Shown one piece after another: positions 1 to 6,249 of a DNA stretch of 18,287 nt. The notes beneath the pieces were generated by a model. The model searched no databases, had not been told where the DNA came from, and saw only the letters and a program-made list of their open reading frames with translations. The stretch covers positions 1 through 18,287 of the forward strand of contig JAUWLK010000019.1 in the NCBI GenBank assembly GCA_030613745.1. Direction: 5' to 3'. Both the position numbers and the translations under genes were made by a program. Position 1 is the stretch's first letter. Each line of letters opens with the position of its first letter. Origin of the DNA: Flavobacteriaceae bacterium (GTDB taxonomy: Bacteria > Bacteroidota > Bacteroidia > Flavobacteriales > Flavobacteriaceae).

Positions 1-692
1 TTATAACCTGCTTTTGTGATTGCTTCAATTACAGTGTCTAATGCATCTTCCGTACCGTCAAACGTTGGGGCAAATCCTCCTTCATCTCCTACTGCTGTAC
101 TTAAATTTCTACCGTGTAAAATTTTCTTTAAGTTGTGAAAAATTTCTGTACCCATTTGTAATGCATGAGTGAAATTTTTAGCTTTAACCGGCATAATCAT
201 AAACTCTTGAAAAGCAATTGGTGCATCAGAGTGTGAGCCTCCGTTTACAATATTCATCATTGGTACTGGTAAAGTATTTGCACTTACACCACCAACATAT
301 CTGTACAAAGGTAAATTTAATTCATTTGCAGCAGCTTTAGCAACTGCTAATGAAACTCCTAAAATTGCATTTGCTCCTAATTTTGCCTTGTTTGCTGTAC
401 CATCCAAATCAATCATTGCTTGATCAATAGTATTTTGTTCAAATATTGAAAATCCTAATAATTCTTCAGCAATACTCTCATTTACATTTTGAACAGCTTT
501 TAATACTCCTTTACCCATATAATCTTCACCTCCATCTCTTAATTCTACAGCTTCATGTTCACCTGTTGAAGCTCCTGATGGAACTGCCGCTCTTCCTAAA
601 ACCCCATTTTCTGTAATAACATCAACTTCAATTGTAGGATTTCCTCTTGAATCAAATATTTGTCTTGCGTGAATGTCAATAATTATGCTCAT
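1..692 (-). CDS. eno: Enolase (phosphopyruvate hydratase), N-terminal part; gene runs off the left edge
   Basis: Converts 2-phosphoglycerate to phosphoenolpyruvate in glycolysis, a cytosolic Mg-dependent enzyme. The open frame from the ATG at 692-690 gives 230 residues with no stop before the window edge; a complete enolase is about 430, so roughly half is present. Seen: the N-terminal signature SRGNPTIEVDV (residues 15-25), the mobile loop SGASTGEHEAVELRD (39-53) with the substrate-closing Ser, GGSHSDAPIAFQEFMIMP (151-168) with the Glu that corresponds to E. coli Glu167, and VGDEGGFAP (201-209) with the catalytic acid equivalent to E. coli Glu208. The catalytic Lys and the metal-binding Asp of the barrel lie outside the window. 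It follows carA in the same direction after 130 bp. Confidence 0.98.
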   Translation of the reverse strand, partial: MSIIIDIHARQIFDSRGNPTIEVDVITENGVLGRAAVPSGASTGEHEAVELRDGGEDYMGKGVLKAVQNVNESIAEELLGFSIFEQNTIDQAMIDLDGTANKAKLGANAILGVSLAVAKAAANELNLPLYRYVGGVSANTLPVPMMNIVNGGSHSDAPIAFQEFMIMPVKAKNFTHALQMGTEIFHNLKKILHGRNLSTAVGDEGGFAPTFDGTEDALDTVIEAITKAGY

Positions 693-794
693 TTTTTATA
701 TATTTTAAAATATTATTAAGGAGTGTAAATTTAAGAAAATCTATTATTCTTTCTCCATTTTAATTGAGATTTATACTTAATCGTTTTCGTTGTA

Positions 795-819
795 AATAGG
801 ACAAGCAATTACTCCTATT
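795..819 (-). repeat. Small inverted repeat just after the carA stop
   Basis: AATAGGA at 795-801 is complementary to TCCTATT at 813-819, giving a 7-bp stem with an 11-nt loop, four bases after the carA stop codon. It is not followed by a T-run in either direction, so it is not a convincing intrinsic terminator. The rest of the 693-822 gap is A+T-rich and shows no clear promoter for eno. Confidence 0.35.
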
Positions 820-822
820 AGT

Positions 823-1935
823 TTATTTTTTGTTTTTATGAAAATCTATGTTTTCAATAAATTGATCAAATAAATAATATGAATCATGAGGACCTGGACT
901 TGCCTCTGGATGATATTGTACTGAAAAACAATTTTTATTCTTTATTCGCATCCCTGCCAATGTACCATCATTTAAATGTTCATGAGTAATTTCAAAATCT
1001 TTATGGTCTTCTACTTCTTTTTTATCAACCACAAAACCATGATTTTGGGAAGTGATTTCTCCTTTTCCGGTAATCAAATTTTTAACAGGGTGATTTATTC
1101 CTCTATGTCCATTATGCATTTTATAGGTTGTAATGCCATTTGCCAAAGCAATAATTTGATGACCTAAACAAATTCCAAACAAGGGCAAATCTTTATTAAT
1201 TATTTCTTTAGCTAAATTCTGTGCATCTTTTAAAGGGTTTGGATCACCAGGTCCATTTGAAAGAAAATATCCATCTGGTTTAAACTCACTCATTTTTTCA
1301 AAAGTAGTATTGTATGGAAACACCTTTACATAACAATCTCTTTTAGTTAAATTATTAATAATATTTTGTTTTATCCCAATATCTAAGGCAGCTATTCTGT
1401 ATTTAGCATTTTTATTTCCTACTGTATATGTCTTTTTTGTTGATACTTTTGAAGCTAGCTCTAATCCTTCCATTGAAGGTATTTCTTTTATTTTCTTTTG
1501 TAAAATATCTAAATCTGTTTCGGTAGAAATTACTGCATTCATTGCACCCTTATCTCTAATATATCTAACCAATGCTCTTGTATCAATATCAGAAATAGCT
1601 ACAAAATTTTGTTTTTGAAAATATTCAAATAATGATTCATCAGCATTTTCTCTTGAATATTCATAACTGAAATTTTTACAAATTAATCCTGCAATTTTGA
1701 TAGATGATGATTCTTGTTCATTTTTATTTGTACCGTAATTTCCAATATGTGCATTTGTAGTTATTAATAATTGCCCAAAATAAGAAGGGTCTGTAAAAAT
1801 TTCTTGATAGCCAGTCATACCTGTATTAAAACAAATCTCTCCAACTGCAGTTCCTTCGATTCCAATTGATTTTCCTTCAAAAATTGTTCCGTCTTTTAAA
1901 AGTAAAATAGCCTTTTTTTTATTTTGGTATTTCAT
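823..1935 (-). CDS. carA: Carbamoyl-phosphate synthase, small (glutaminase) subunit
   Basis: Hydrolyses glutamine and channels ammonia to the large CarB subunit for carbamoyl phosphate, the precursor of pyrimidines and arginine. The 370-residue length fits the family (about 360-380). The N-terminal CPSase small-chain domain (about residues 8-140) contains VGEICFNTGMTGYQEIFTDP (31-50). The class I glutamine amidotransferase domain (about 180-365) has the nucleophile in GICLGHQ (Cys256), the SQNHGF motif (296-301), and His342 and Glu344 in QYHPEASPGP, so the catalytic triad is intact. carB is not next to it in this window. The start at 1935 leaves a 30-bp gap after the preceding gene, and the upstream region is A-rich without a Shine-Dalgarno sequence. 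It is probably read together with, or just ahead of, eno. Confidence 0.98.
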   Translation of the reverse strand: MKYQNKKKAILLLKDGTIFEGKSIGIEGTAVGEICFNTGMTGYQEIFTDPSYFGQLLITTNAHIGNYGTNKNEQESSSIKIAGLICKNFSYEYSRENADESLFEYFQKQNFVAISDIDTRALVRYIRDKGAMNAVISTETDLDILQKKIKEIPSMEGLELASKVSTKKTYTVGNKNAKYRIAALDIGIKQNIINNLTKRDCYVKVFPYNTTFEKMSEFKPDGYFLSNGPGDPNPLKDAQNLAKEIINKDLPLFGICLGHQIIALANGITTYKMHNGHRGINHPVKNLITGKGEITSQNHGFVVDKKEVEDHKDFEITHEHLNDGTLAGMRIKNKNCFSVQYHPEASPGPHDSYYLFDQFIENIDFHKNKK

Positions 1936-1965
1936 TAATAATTAATTTATTAAAAATTAAAATAT

Positions 1966-2628
1966 TTAAATCTCATTGCAATATTTTAAGATTAGTTTTA
2001 AATCTATATCCTTTTTATAAGAAAGATTATTCTTTTTAATATACTTCTTAACTTTATCCTGATTATCATTACAAAGTTCTAAAACAGATTTTTTTGTTAT
2101 CTTATATTTTACAATATGTTCTCCTTTCATTATGTAATAATCGTCAATAATATTAAAACGGTTTTTTTCTCTTGTACCATCTATTGGATTAAACATTCCT
2201 TCTATTATTTTGGCTTCATACTTTTTAAGTAATATCGTCTTTTTACTTTCAAATATTACTTCATAAATATCATTTCCATTATATTTTTTAAAAAATCTTT
2301 TATTTATTTTTAAAGAATCTATTTTGTTTATATCATAAACAAATAAAGAATCTGTTCCTTTCAAAGAACTAAATTCATTAGAATGAATATTAAAATTTAT
2401 ACTCTTTAAATTAAAAGTTTTACTATTAGAATAAACAACTACATTATTATTCCAGTCTTTAAATAAGTAACTGGATCCTTTAATCTCATTTTGGCTACTA
2501 TAAAACAATCTTTTTGAAAAAACATCATTCATACTAATTATATTTCCTTCAGATGATATTGAATCAAATTCTTGACTTTTTACAGATGAAATTAAAAAAA
2601 GGGTTATTATAGTTAAAAAATATTTCAT
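1966..2628 (-). CDS. Unidentified small exported protein (220 aa)
   Basis: I do not recognise a characterised family. Seen: a clear N-terminal signal peptide (Lys2, hydrophobic core about residues 4-15, likely cut after Ser18 before Gln-Glu), no other membrane segment, and a mature chain rich in Lys, Asn, Ile, Ser and Tyr. GSSYLFKDWNNNVVVYS (51-67) followed by alternating hydrophobic and polar residues suggests beta strands. FNPIDGTREKNRFN (146-159) and a Lys-rich C-terminus (174-220) follow. The general layout recalls uncharacterised exported proteins of Bacteroidota, but that is from memory. It sits between rplQ and carA, starting only 16 bases after the rplQ terminator, so how it is transcribed is unclear. 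No lipoprotein Cys and no type IX secretion C-terminal domain are evident. The frame is intact. Confidence 0.8.
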   Translation of the reverse strand: MKYFLTIITLFLISSVKSQEFDSISSEGNIISMNDVFSKRLFYSSQNEIKGSSYLFKDWNNNVVVYSNSKTFNLKSINFNIHSNEFSSLKGTDSLFVYDINKIDSLKINKRFFKKYNGNDIYEVIFESKKTILLKKYEAKIIEGMFNPIDGTREKNRFNIIDDYYIMKGEHIVKYKITKKSVLELCNDNQDKVKKYIKKNNLSYKKDIDLKLILKYCNEI

Positions 2629-2644
2629 TTTAAATAAATTTAAT

Positions 2645-2679
2645 AAAAAAAGGATAAGCTAAAATAGCTTATCCTTTTT
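2645..2679 (-). terminator. Intrinsic terminator of the ribosomal protein operon
   Basis: A perfect 15-bp inverted repeat, 2647-2661 against 2665-2679, with a 3-nt loop. On the minus strand the stem is followed by a run of seven T. It lies 27 bases after the rplQ stop codon. The A/T-rich stem base makes it nearly symmetric, so it could act on both strands, though no plus-strand gene is seen nearby. This marks the likely end of the long str-S10-spc-alpha transcript. Confidence 0.9.
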
Positions 2680-2706
2680 AAAATTTCGACTAAAATTAAA
2701 AACATT

Positions 2707-3216
2707 TTATGCCTCGTCTTTAGTATCTGGTTTTTCTTTTTTTGTTTCCTCTGCTTTTGCAGGAATAGTTTCAGTAACTTCAGTTTCTTTTTCAGAAGTT
2801 TTTTTACCTCTTCTACGAGTTGCTTTTTTCTTTTTCGTACCTTTAGGATTGTATATTTCATTATAATCTACCAACTCTATCATTGCCATATCAGCATTAT
2901 CTCCTTGTCGGTTACCTAATTTAATTATACGAAGATATCCTCCAGGTCGATCACCAACCTTTACTGCAACATCTCTGAATAATTCAGAAACAGCATATTT
3001 GTCTCTTAAATTACTAAATACTATTCTTCTGTTATGTGTTGTATCGTTCTTTGACTTTGTAATTAATGGCTCAACATATTGTCGTAAAGCCTTTGCTTTT
3101 GCCACAGTAGTATTAATACGTTTGTGTTCAATTAATGAACAAGCCATATTAGCTAACATCGCTTTTCTATGCGCTGTTTTTCTACCTAAATGATTAAATT
3201 TCTTTCCGTGTCTCAT
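2707..3216 (-). CDS. rplQ: 50S ribosomal protein L17 (bL17) with C-terminal extension
   Basis: Large-subunit protein near the exit of the peptide tunnel. The core (residues 1-120) begins with the family's MRHGKKFNHLGRKTAHRKAM and includes the SLIEHKRINTTVAKAKALR helix and GDRPGGYLRIIKLGNRQGDNA (88-108). Residues 121-169 form a low-complexity tail rich in Lys, Glu and Thr, not present in the roughly 127-residue E. coli protein; such tails are usual in Bacteroidota L17. It is the last gene of the alpha section. It is separated from rpoA by an unusually long 117-bp gap holding an inverted repeat, and is followed by a strong terminator. Confidence 0.98.
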   Translation of the reverse strand: MRHGKKFNHLGRKTAHRKAMLANMACSLIEHKRINTTVAKAKALRQYVEPLITKSKNDTTHNRRIVFSNLRDKYAVSELFRDVAVKVGDRPGGYLRIIKLGNRQGDNADMAMIELVDYNEIYNPKGTKKKKATRRRGKKTSEKETEVTETIPAKAEETKKEKPDTKDEA

Positions 3217-3228
3217 CTTTATTTATTT

Positions 3229-3318
3229 AAATCCCAAAATTTCAAATAATAATTAAATTTTACTTTTATAAAATTCAAAAAAACTAACACCCTCTTTGGG
3301 TTTTGGAATTTGGAATTT
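3229..3318 (-). repeat. Imperfect inverted repeat with a nested hairpin in the rpoA-rplQ gap
   Basis: Bases 3229-3246 (AAATCCCAAAATTTCAAA) are nearly complementary to 3302-3318 (TTTGGAATTTGGAATTT): one bulge and two positions where the arms differ. Inside lies ACCC (3289-3292) against GGGT (3298-3301) with a 5-nt loop. On the minus strand this inner hairpin is followed after GTTAG by seven T (3277-3283), which resembles a weak attenuator. The right arm carries a tandem GGAATTT pair. The gap could hold an RNA regulatory element for L17, a dispersed intergenic repeat, or neither; the stems are A/T-rich and modest. Confidence 0.4.
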
Positions 3319-3333
3319 ATTTTTTTAAAAAAT

Positions 3334-4326
3334 TTACTCTTTATCTAATTTATACTTTACTAAATCCATACCAAAGGTCAAACCTTTGTTATTCACTAAT
3401 TCATCTAATTCGGTAAGTGATTTTTTACCAAAATTTCTAAATTTCATTAAATCACTTTTATTAAATGCAACTAAGTCTCCTAATGTATCTACTTCAGCTG
3501 CTTTTAAACAATTTAAAGCTCTAACTGACAAATCCATATCAATTAAACGAGTTTTTAATAGTTGACGCATATGAAGTGATTCTTCATCATAAGTATCAGA
3601 TTTAGCTATTTCATCAGCTTCTAAAGTAATACGCTCATCTGAGAATAACATAAAGTGATGAATAAGTATTTTTGCAGCTTCTGTTAATGCATCTTGAGGT
3701 GCAATTGAACCATCTGTAACTATGTCAAAAATTAATTTTTCATAATCTGTTTTTTGTTCTACACGAAAATTCTCAACAGCATACTTCACATTCTTAATAG
3801 GAGTGTAAATTGAATCTGTAAAAATAGTTCCTAATGGAGCTGAAACTTTTTTATTTTCTTCTGCCAATACAAAACCTCTACCTTTTTCAATGGTAATTTC
3901 CATATCTAATTTTACAGAAGATTCCATATTACATATAACCAAATCTGGGTTTAATACTTGAAATCCTGAAATAAAATTTTGGAAATCACCAGCCGTTAAT
4001 TGCTCTTGACCTTTAACAGAAATTATTACAGTTTCATTATCAGTATCTTCTATTTGTTGCTTAAAACGAATTTGCTTTAAATTCAAGATAATTTCTGTTA
4101 CATCTTCAACTATTCCTTTAATAGTTGAAAATTCGTGTTCTACTCCTTCAATTCTTAAAGAAGTAATTGCATATCCTTCTAGTGAAGATAACAGAACTCT
4201 TCTCAAAGCGTTACCTACAGTTAAACCGTAACCTGGCTCTAAAGGTTTGAACTCAAATCTACCTTCAAAATCAGTAGATTCAATCATTAATACTTTGTCT
4301 GGTTTCTGAAAATTTAAAATTGCCAT
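3334..4326 (-). CDS. rpoA: DNA-directed RNA polymerase subunit alpha
   Basis: Scaffold for polymerase assembly; its C-terminal domain contacts promoter DNA and activators. I place the start at 4326 (MAILNFQKPDKVLM), giving 330 residues as in other Bacteroidota. An in-frame ATG at 4371 would overlap rpsD and add 15 residues (MLSYTLNN...) that are not family-like. The N-terminal domain (about 1-232) has the dimerisation helix GNALRRVLLSSLEGYA (38-53). After a linker, the C-terminal domain (about 250-325) has VRALNCLKAAEV with Arg269 and Asn272 matching the DNA-binding Arg265 and Asn268 of E. coli, and FGKKSLTELDELV (299-311). It lies 22 bp after rpsD in the alpha section. Confidence 0.98.
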   Translation of the reverse strand: MAILNFQKPDKVLMIESTDFEGRFEFKPLEPGYGLTVGNALRRVLLSSLEGYAITSLRIEGVEHEFSTIKGIVEDVTEIILNLKQIRFKQQIEDTDNETVIISVKGQEQLTAGDFQNFISGFQVLNPDLVICNMESSVKLDMEITIEKGRGFVLAEENKKVSAPLGTIFTDSIYTPIKNVKYAVENFRVEQKTDYEKLIFDIVTDGSIAPQDALTEAAKILIHHFMLFSDERITLEADEIAKSDTYDEESLHMRQLLKTRLIDMDLSVRALNCLKAAEVDTLGDLVAFNKSDLMKFRNFGKKSLTELDELVNNKGLTFGMDLVKYKLDKE

Positions 4327-4348
4327 AAGTTTAATTCTTTCTTTAAAA

Positions 4349-4954
4349 TTATTTAGAGTATAACTCAACAATAAATTGTTCGTTTATGTTTTCTGGAATT
4401 TGAATTCTTTCTGGAACTGAAACAAATCTTCCTTCTAATGTTTCCGAATTCCAAGATAACCATTCATAAACATTTGACTTAGTTGCTAATGAATTTTCAA
4501 TAGCTACTAATGATTTTGATTTTTCTCTTACTCCAACTAAATCTCCTTCTTTTAATGAATAAGATGGTATATTAACTAATTCACCATTTACTGTTATATG
4601 ACGATGTGATACTAGTTGACGTGCTCCACTTCTTGAAGGTGAAATACCCAATCGATACACCACATTATCTAAACGAGATTCACACAGTTGTAATAAAATC
4701 TCACCAGTAATACCTTTATTTCTTTGTGCTCTTTCAAAAAGATTACGAAATTGACGCTCTAAAATACCATAAGTATATTTGGCTTTTTGCTTTTCTTTTA
4801 ATTGTACAGCATATTCTGACTGCTTACCTCTTCTTCTTGAATTACCATGCTGTCCTGGAGGATAATTTCTTTTTTCAAAAGATTTGTCCTCACCGAAGAT
4901 TGCTTCTCCAAACTTACGAGCAATTTTTGTTTTTGGTCCTGTATATCTTGCCAT
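4349..4954 (-). CDS. rpsD: 30S ribosomal protein S4 (uS4)
   Basis: Primary 16S rRNA-binding protein that nucleates the 30S body; in E. coli it also represses the alpha operon. At 201 residues it has normal length. The N-terminal region starts MARYTGPKTKIARKFGE and has no Cys, so it is the zinc-free form. The S4 RNA-binding domain is about 93-155, with ESRLDNVVYRLGISPSRSGA (92-111), ARQLVSHRHITVNGELVNIP (111-130) and YSLKEGDLVGV. The C-terminus ENINEQFIVELYSK is typical. Unlike neighbouring genes it is preceded by a long (173-bp) gap with predicted RNA structure, which suggests local control, possibly by S4 itself. Confidence 0.99.
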   Translation of the reverse strand: MARYTGPKTKIARKFGEAIFGEDKSFEKRNYPPGQHGNSRRRGKQSEYAVQLKEKQKAKYTYGILERQFRNLFERAQRNKGITGEILLQLCESRLDNVVYRLGISPSRSGARQLVSHRHITVNGELVNIPSYSLKEGDLVGVREKSKSLVAIENSLATKSNVYEWLSWNSETLEGRFVSVPERIQIPENINEQFIVELYSK

Positions 4955-4968
4955 TTTTATTGATTTTT

Positions 4969-5013
4969 AAGGGATTATGAATTAAGGCATTCCTTCGATA
5001 ATCTTTAGTCCTT
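4969..5013 (-). promoter_or_regulatory. Candidate structured 5' leader of rpsD (possible S4-binding element)
   Basis: Three nested pairings are seen: AAGG 4969-4972 with CCTT 5010-5013, GATTAT 4973-4978 with ATAATC 4998-5003, and AAGG 4984-4987 with CCTT 4992-4995 around a CATT (AATG in the RNA) loop. The two outer helices are continuous on one side and separated by a 6-nt bulge (5004-5009) on the other. A 2-nt by 5-nt internal loop sits below the apical hairpin. The element ends 14 nt before the rpsD start, inside a 173-bp gap of an otherwise compact operon. An overlapping alternative hairpin, 5012-5030 (TTAGT...ACTAA), could compete with it. S4 feedback on the alpha operon is established in E. 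coli; that this is such a site is inference. Confidence 0.5.
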
Positions 5014-5080
5014 AGTTATTATAATACTAAATTTGTTTCAGTATTTGTTATTATTTACTAATTTATTCTTTTAAAAAGCT

Positions 5081-5130
5081 ACAAGAAGCTGAACCATGTT
5101 CAGCTTGTAAATTGAATCGGATTCAATTTA
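5081..5130 (-). repeat. Two adjacent hairpins directly after rpsK
   Basis: First hairpin: AAATTGAAT 5109-5117 pairs with ATTCAATTT 5121-5129 (9 bp, 3-nt loop) and overlaps the rpsK stop codon at 5128-5130. Second hairpin: AAGCTGAAC 5086-5094 pairs perfectly with GTTCAGCTT 5098-5106 (9 bp, 3-nt loop); an alternative register uses ACAAG 5081-5085 against CTTGT 5104-5108. On the minus strand a short run of five T (5073-5077) follows several bases later, so partial termination or stabilisation of the upstream message is possible. The function is unknown. Confidence 0.5.
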
Positions 5131-5511
5131 CACTCTTCTTCTTTTTGGTGGTCTGCAACCATTGTGTGCTACAGGTGTAACATCAATTATTTCAGTTACT
5201 TCAATACCGTTATTATGAAGTGTTCTTATTGCTGATTCTCTACCATTACCAGGTCCTTTTACATAAACTTTAACTTTACGTAATCCTGCTTCAAAAGCAA
5301 CTTTAGAACAATCTTCAGCAGCAGTTTGAGCAGCATAAGGAGTGTTCTTTTTAGAACCTCTAAATCCTTGCTTACCTGCACTGGACCAAGATATTACATC
5401 TCCTTTTTTATTAGTTAAAGAGATGATTATATTGTTAAATGATGCTGTGATATGAGCTTCCCCAATTGCATCAACAATTACTTTTCGTTTTTTTGAACTT
5501 GACTTTGCCAT
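5128..5511 (-). CDS. rpsK: 30S ribosomal protein S11 (uS11)
   Basis: Small-subunit platform protein that contacts the mRNA near the E site together with S7 and S18. It has 127 residues, normal length. Seen: the conserved start of the fold AHITASFNNIIISLTNKKGD (19-38), SAGKQGFRGSKKNTPYAAQ (44-62), VKGPGNGRESAIRTL (84-98) and the basic end HNGCRPPKRRRV. It lies 12 bp after rpsM. A long gap with two hairpins follows before rpsD, so transcript levels may change at this point. Confidence 0.99.
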   Translation of the reverse strand: MAKSSSKKRKVIVDAIGEAHITASFNNIIISLTNKKGDVISWSSAGKQGFRGSKKNTPYAAQTAAEDCSKVAFEAGLRKVKVYVKGPGNGRESAIRTLHNNGIEVTEIIDVTPVAHNGCRPPKRRRV

Positions 5512-5523
5512 CTTTATTAACTA

Positions 5524-5898
5524 TTATTTAGTTGCTTTCTTTTTACCTGCTACAGTTTTTCTCTTACCTTTACGAGTTCTAGAATTATTTTTAGTTCTTT
5601 GTCCTCTTAAAGGAAGACCTAATCTATGTCTAATTCCTCTATAACACCCAATATCCATTAAACGTTTAATGTTTATTTGGATTTCAGATCTTAATTCACC
5701 TTCAATTTTTAAACTTCCAGCTTGTTCACGAATCCTTGAGATTTGATCATCATCCCAATCTTGTACTATAATACTTTCGTCAACTTTTGCATTAGCTAAA
5801 ATTTCTTTTGCTTTGCTTCTTCCGATTCCAAAGATATAAGTTAATGCTATAACTCCTCTTTTATTCTCTGGTATGTCAATTCCTGCTATTCTTGCCAT
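5524..5898 (-). CDS. rpsM: 30S ribosomal protein S13 (uS13)
   Basis: Head protein of the small subunit, forms inter-subunit bridges with 23S rRNA and L5, and reaches the P-site tRNA with its basic tail. It has 124 residues. MARIAGIDIPENKRGVIALT and YIFGIGRSKAKEIL (21-34) open the helix-two-turn-helix region. CYRGIRHRLGLPLRGQRT (85-102) is the family signature, followed by a Lys/Arg-rich tail. It starts three bases after the rpmJ stop and opens the alpha section. Confidence 0.99.
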   Translation of the reverse strand: MARIAGIDIPENKRGVIALTYIFGIGRSKAKEILANAKVDESIIVQDWDDDQISRIREQAGSLKIEGELRSEIQINIKRLMDIGCYRGIRHRLGLPLRGQRTKNNSRTRKGKRKTVAGKKKATK

Positions 5899-5901
5899 AA
5901 T

Positions 5902-6018
5902 TTATCCTTGTCTTTGTTTAAATCTAGGATTTTTTTTGTTGATTACATATAATCTGCCCTTCCTGCGTACTATAATACAGTCGGCACTTCTTTTTTTAAC
6001 TGATGCTCTAACTTTCAT
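5902..6018 (-). CDS. rpmJ: 50S ribosomal protein L36 (bL36), zinc-free form
   Basis: Smallest large-subunit protein, 38 residues, found by reading the gap between infA and rpsM: ATG at 6018-6016, TAA at 5902-5904. The sequence begins MKVRASVKKRSADCIIVRRK and ends in the family's KQRQG. Zinc-binding L36 has CxxC plus a later Cys and His. Here only Cys14 remains, and the other ligand positions are Ser11, an Asn/Lys region and Phe33, so zinc cannot be bound in the usual way. It lies 13 bp after infA and 3 bp before rpsM, the usual position in the spc section. Confidence 0.97.
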   Translation of the reverse strand: MKVRASVKKRSADCIIVRRKGRLYVINKKNPRFKQRQG

Positions 6019-6031
6019 CTCAATCTTATCT

Positions 6032-6247
6032 TTAATATCTATAAGTAATTCTTGCCTTAGTCAAATCATAAGGACTCATTTCTAACTTTACTTTATCTCC
6101 TGGTAACAATTTTATATAATGCATTCTCATTTTTCCAGAAATATGAGCTGTTACAATATGCCCATTCTCTAATTCAACTCTAAACATTGCATTTGATAAT
6201 GCTTCATTTATTTTACCATCTTGTTCTATTGCCGGTTGTTTTGCCAT
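6032..6247 (-). CDS. infA: Translation initiation factor IF-1
   Basis: Binds the A site of the 30S subunit during initiation and assists IF-2 and IF-3. It is 71 residues, a single S1-type OB fold: AIEQDGKINEALSNAMFRVE (6-25), LENGHIVTAHISGKMRMHYI (26-45), LLPGDKVKLEMSPYDLTKARI, ending in TYRY. All standard family elements are present. It starts two bases after the secY stop, so translation is probably coupled. adk and map, which separate secY and infA in many other bacteria, are absent. Confidence 0.99.
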   Translation of the reverse strand: MAKQPAIEQDGKINEALSNAMFRVELENGHIVTAHISGKMRMHYIKLLPGDKVKLEMSPYDLTKARITYRY

Positions 6248-6249
6248 AA

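Noticed and set aside
976..1167. Plus-strand open frame inside carA
   Set aside because: Antisense to a well-conserved carA region including the amidotransferase motifs; no family resemblance.
2640..2861. 73-residue Lys/Leu-rich minus-strand open frame
   Set aside because: It lies in another frame over the low-complexity 3' end of rplQ and runs through the terminator; its Lys/Leu repeats only reflect the A/T-rich tail codons.
3217..3333. Bacteroidota-type promoter (TTTG with TAnnTTTG) before rplQ
   Set aside because: TATTATTTG is present on the minus strand but has the wrong internal spacing, and the nearest upstream TTTG is about 24 bases away instead of about 19.
4327..4371. Upstream in-frame ATG for rpoA at 4371
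   Set aside because: It would overlap the end of rpsD and add 15 residues not seen in RpoA; the ATG at 4326 gives the family start MAILNFQKP and the usual 330 residues.
4726..4980. 84-residue plus-strand open frame with hydrophobic segments
   Set aside because: It is antisense to rpsD and its leader; hydrophobic residues arise from reading Lys/Glu codons on the opposite strand. No supporting signals.
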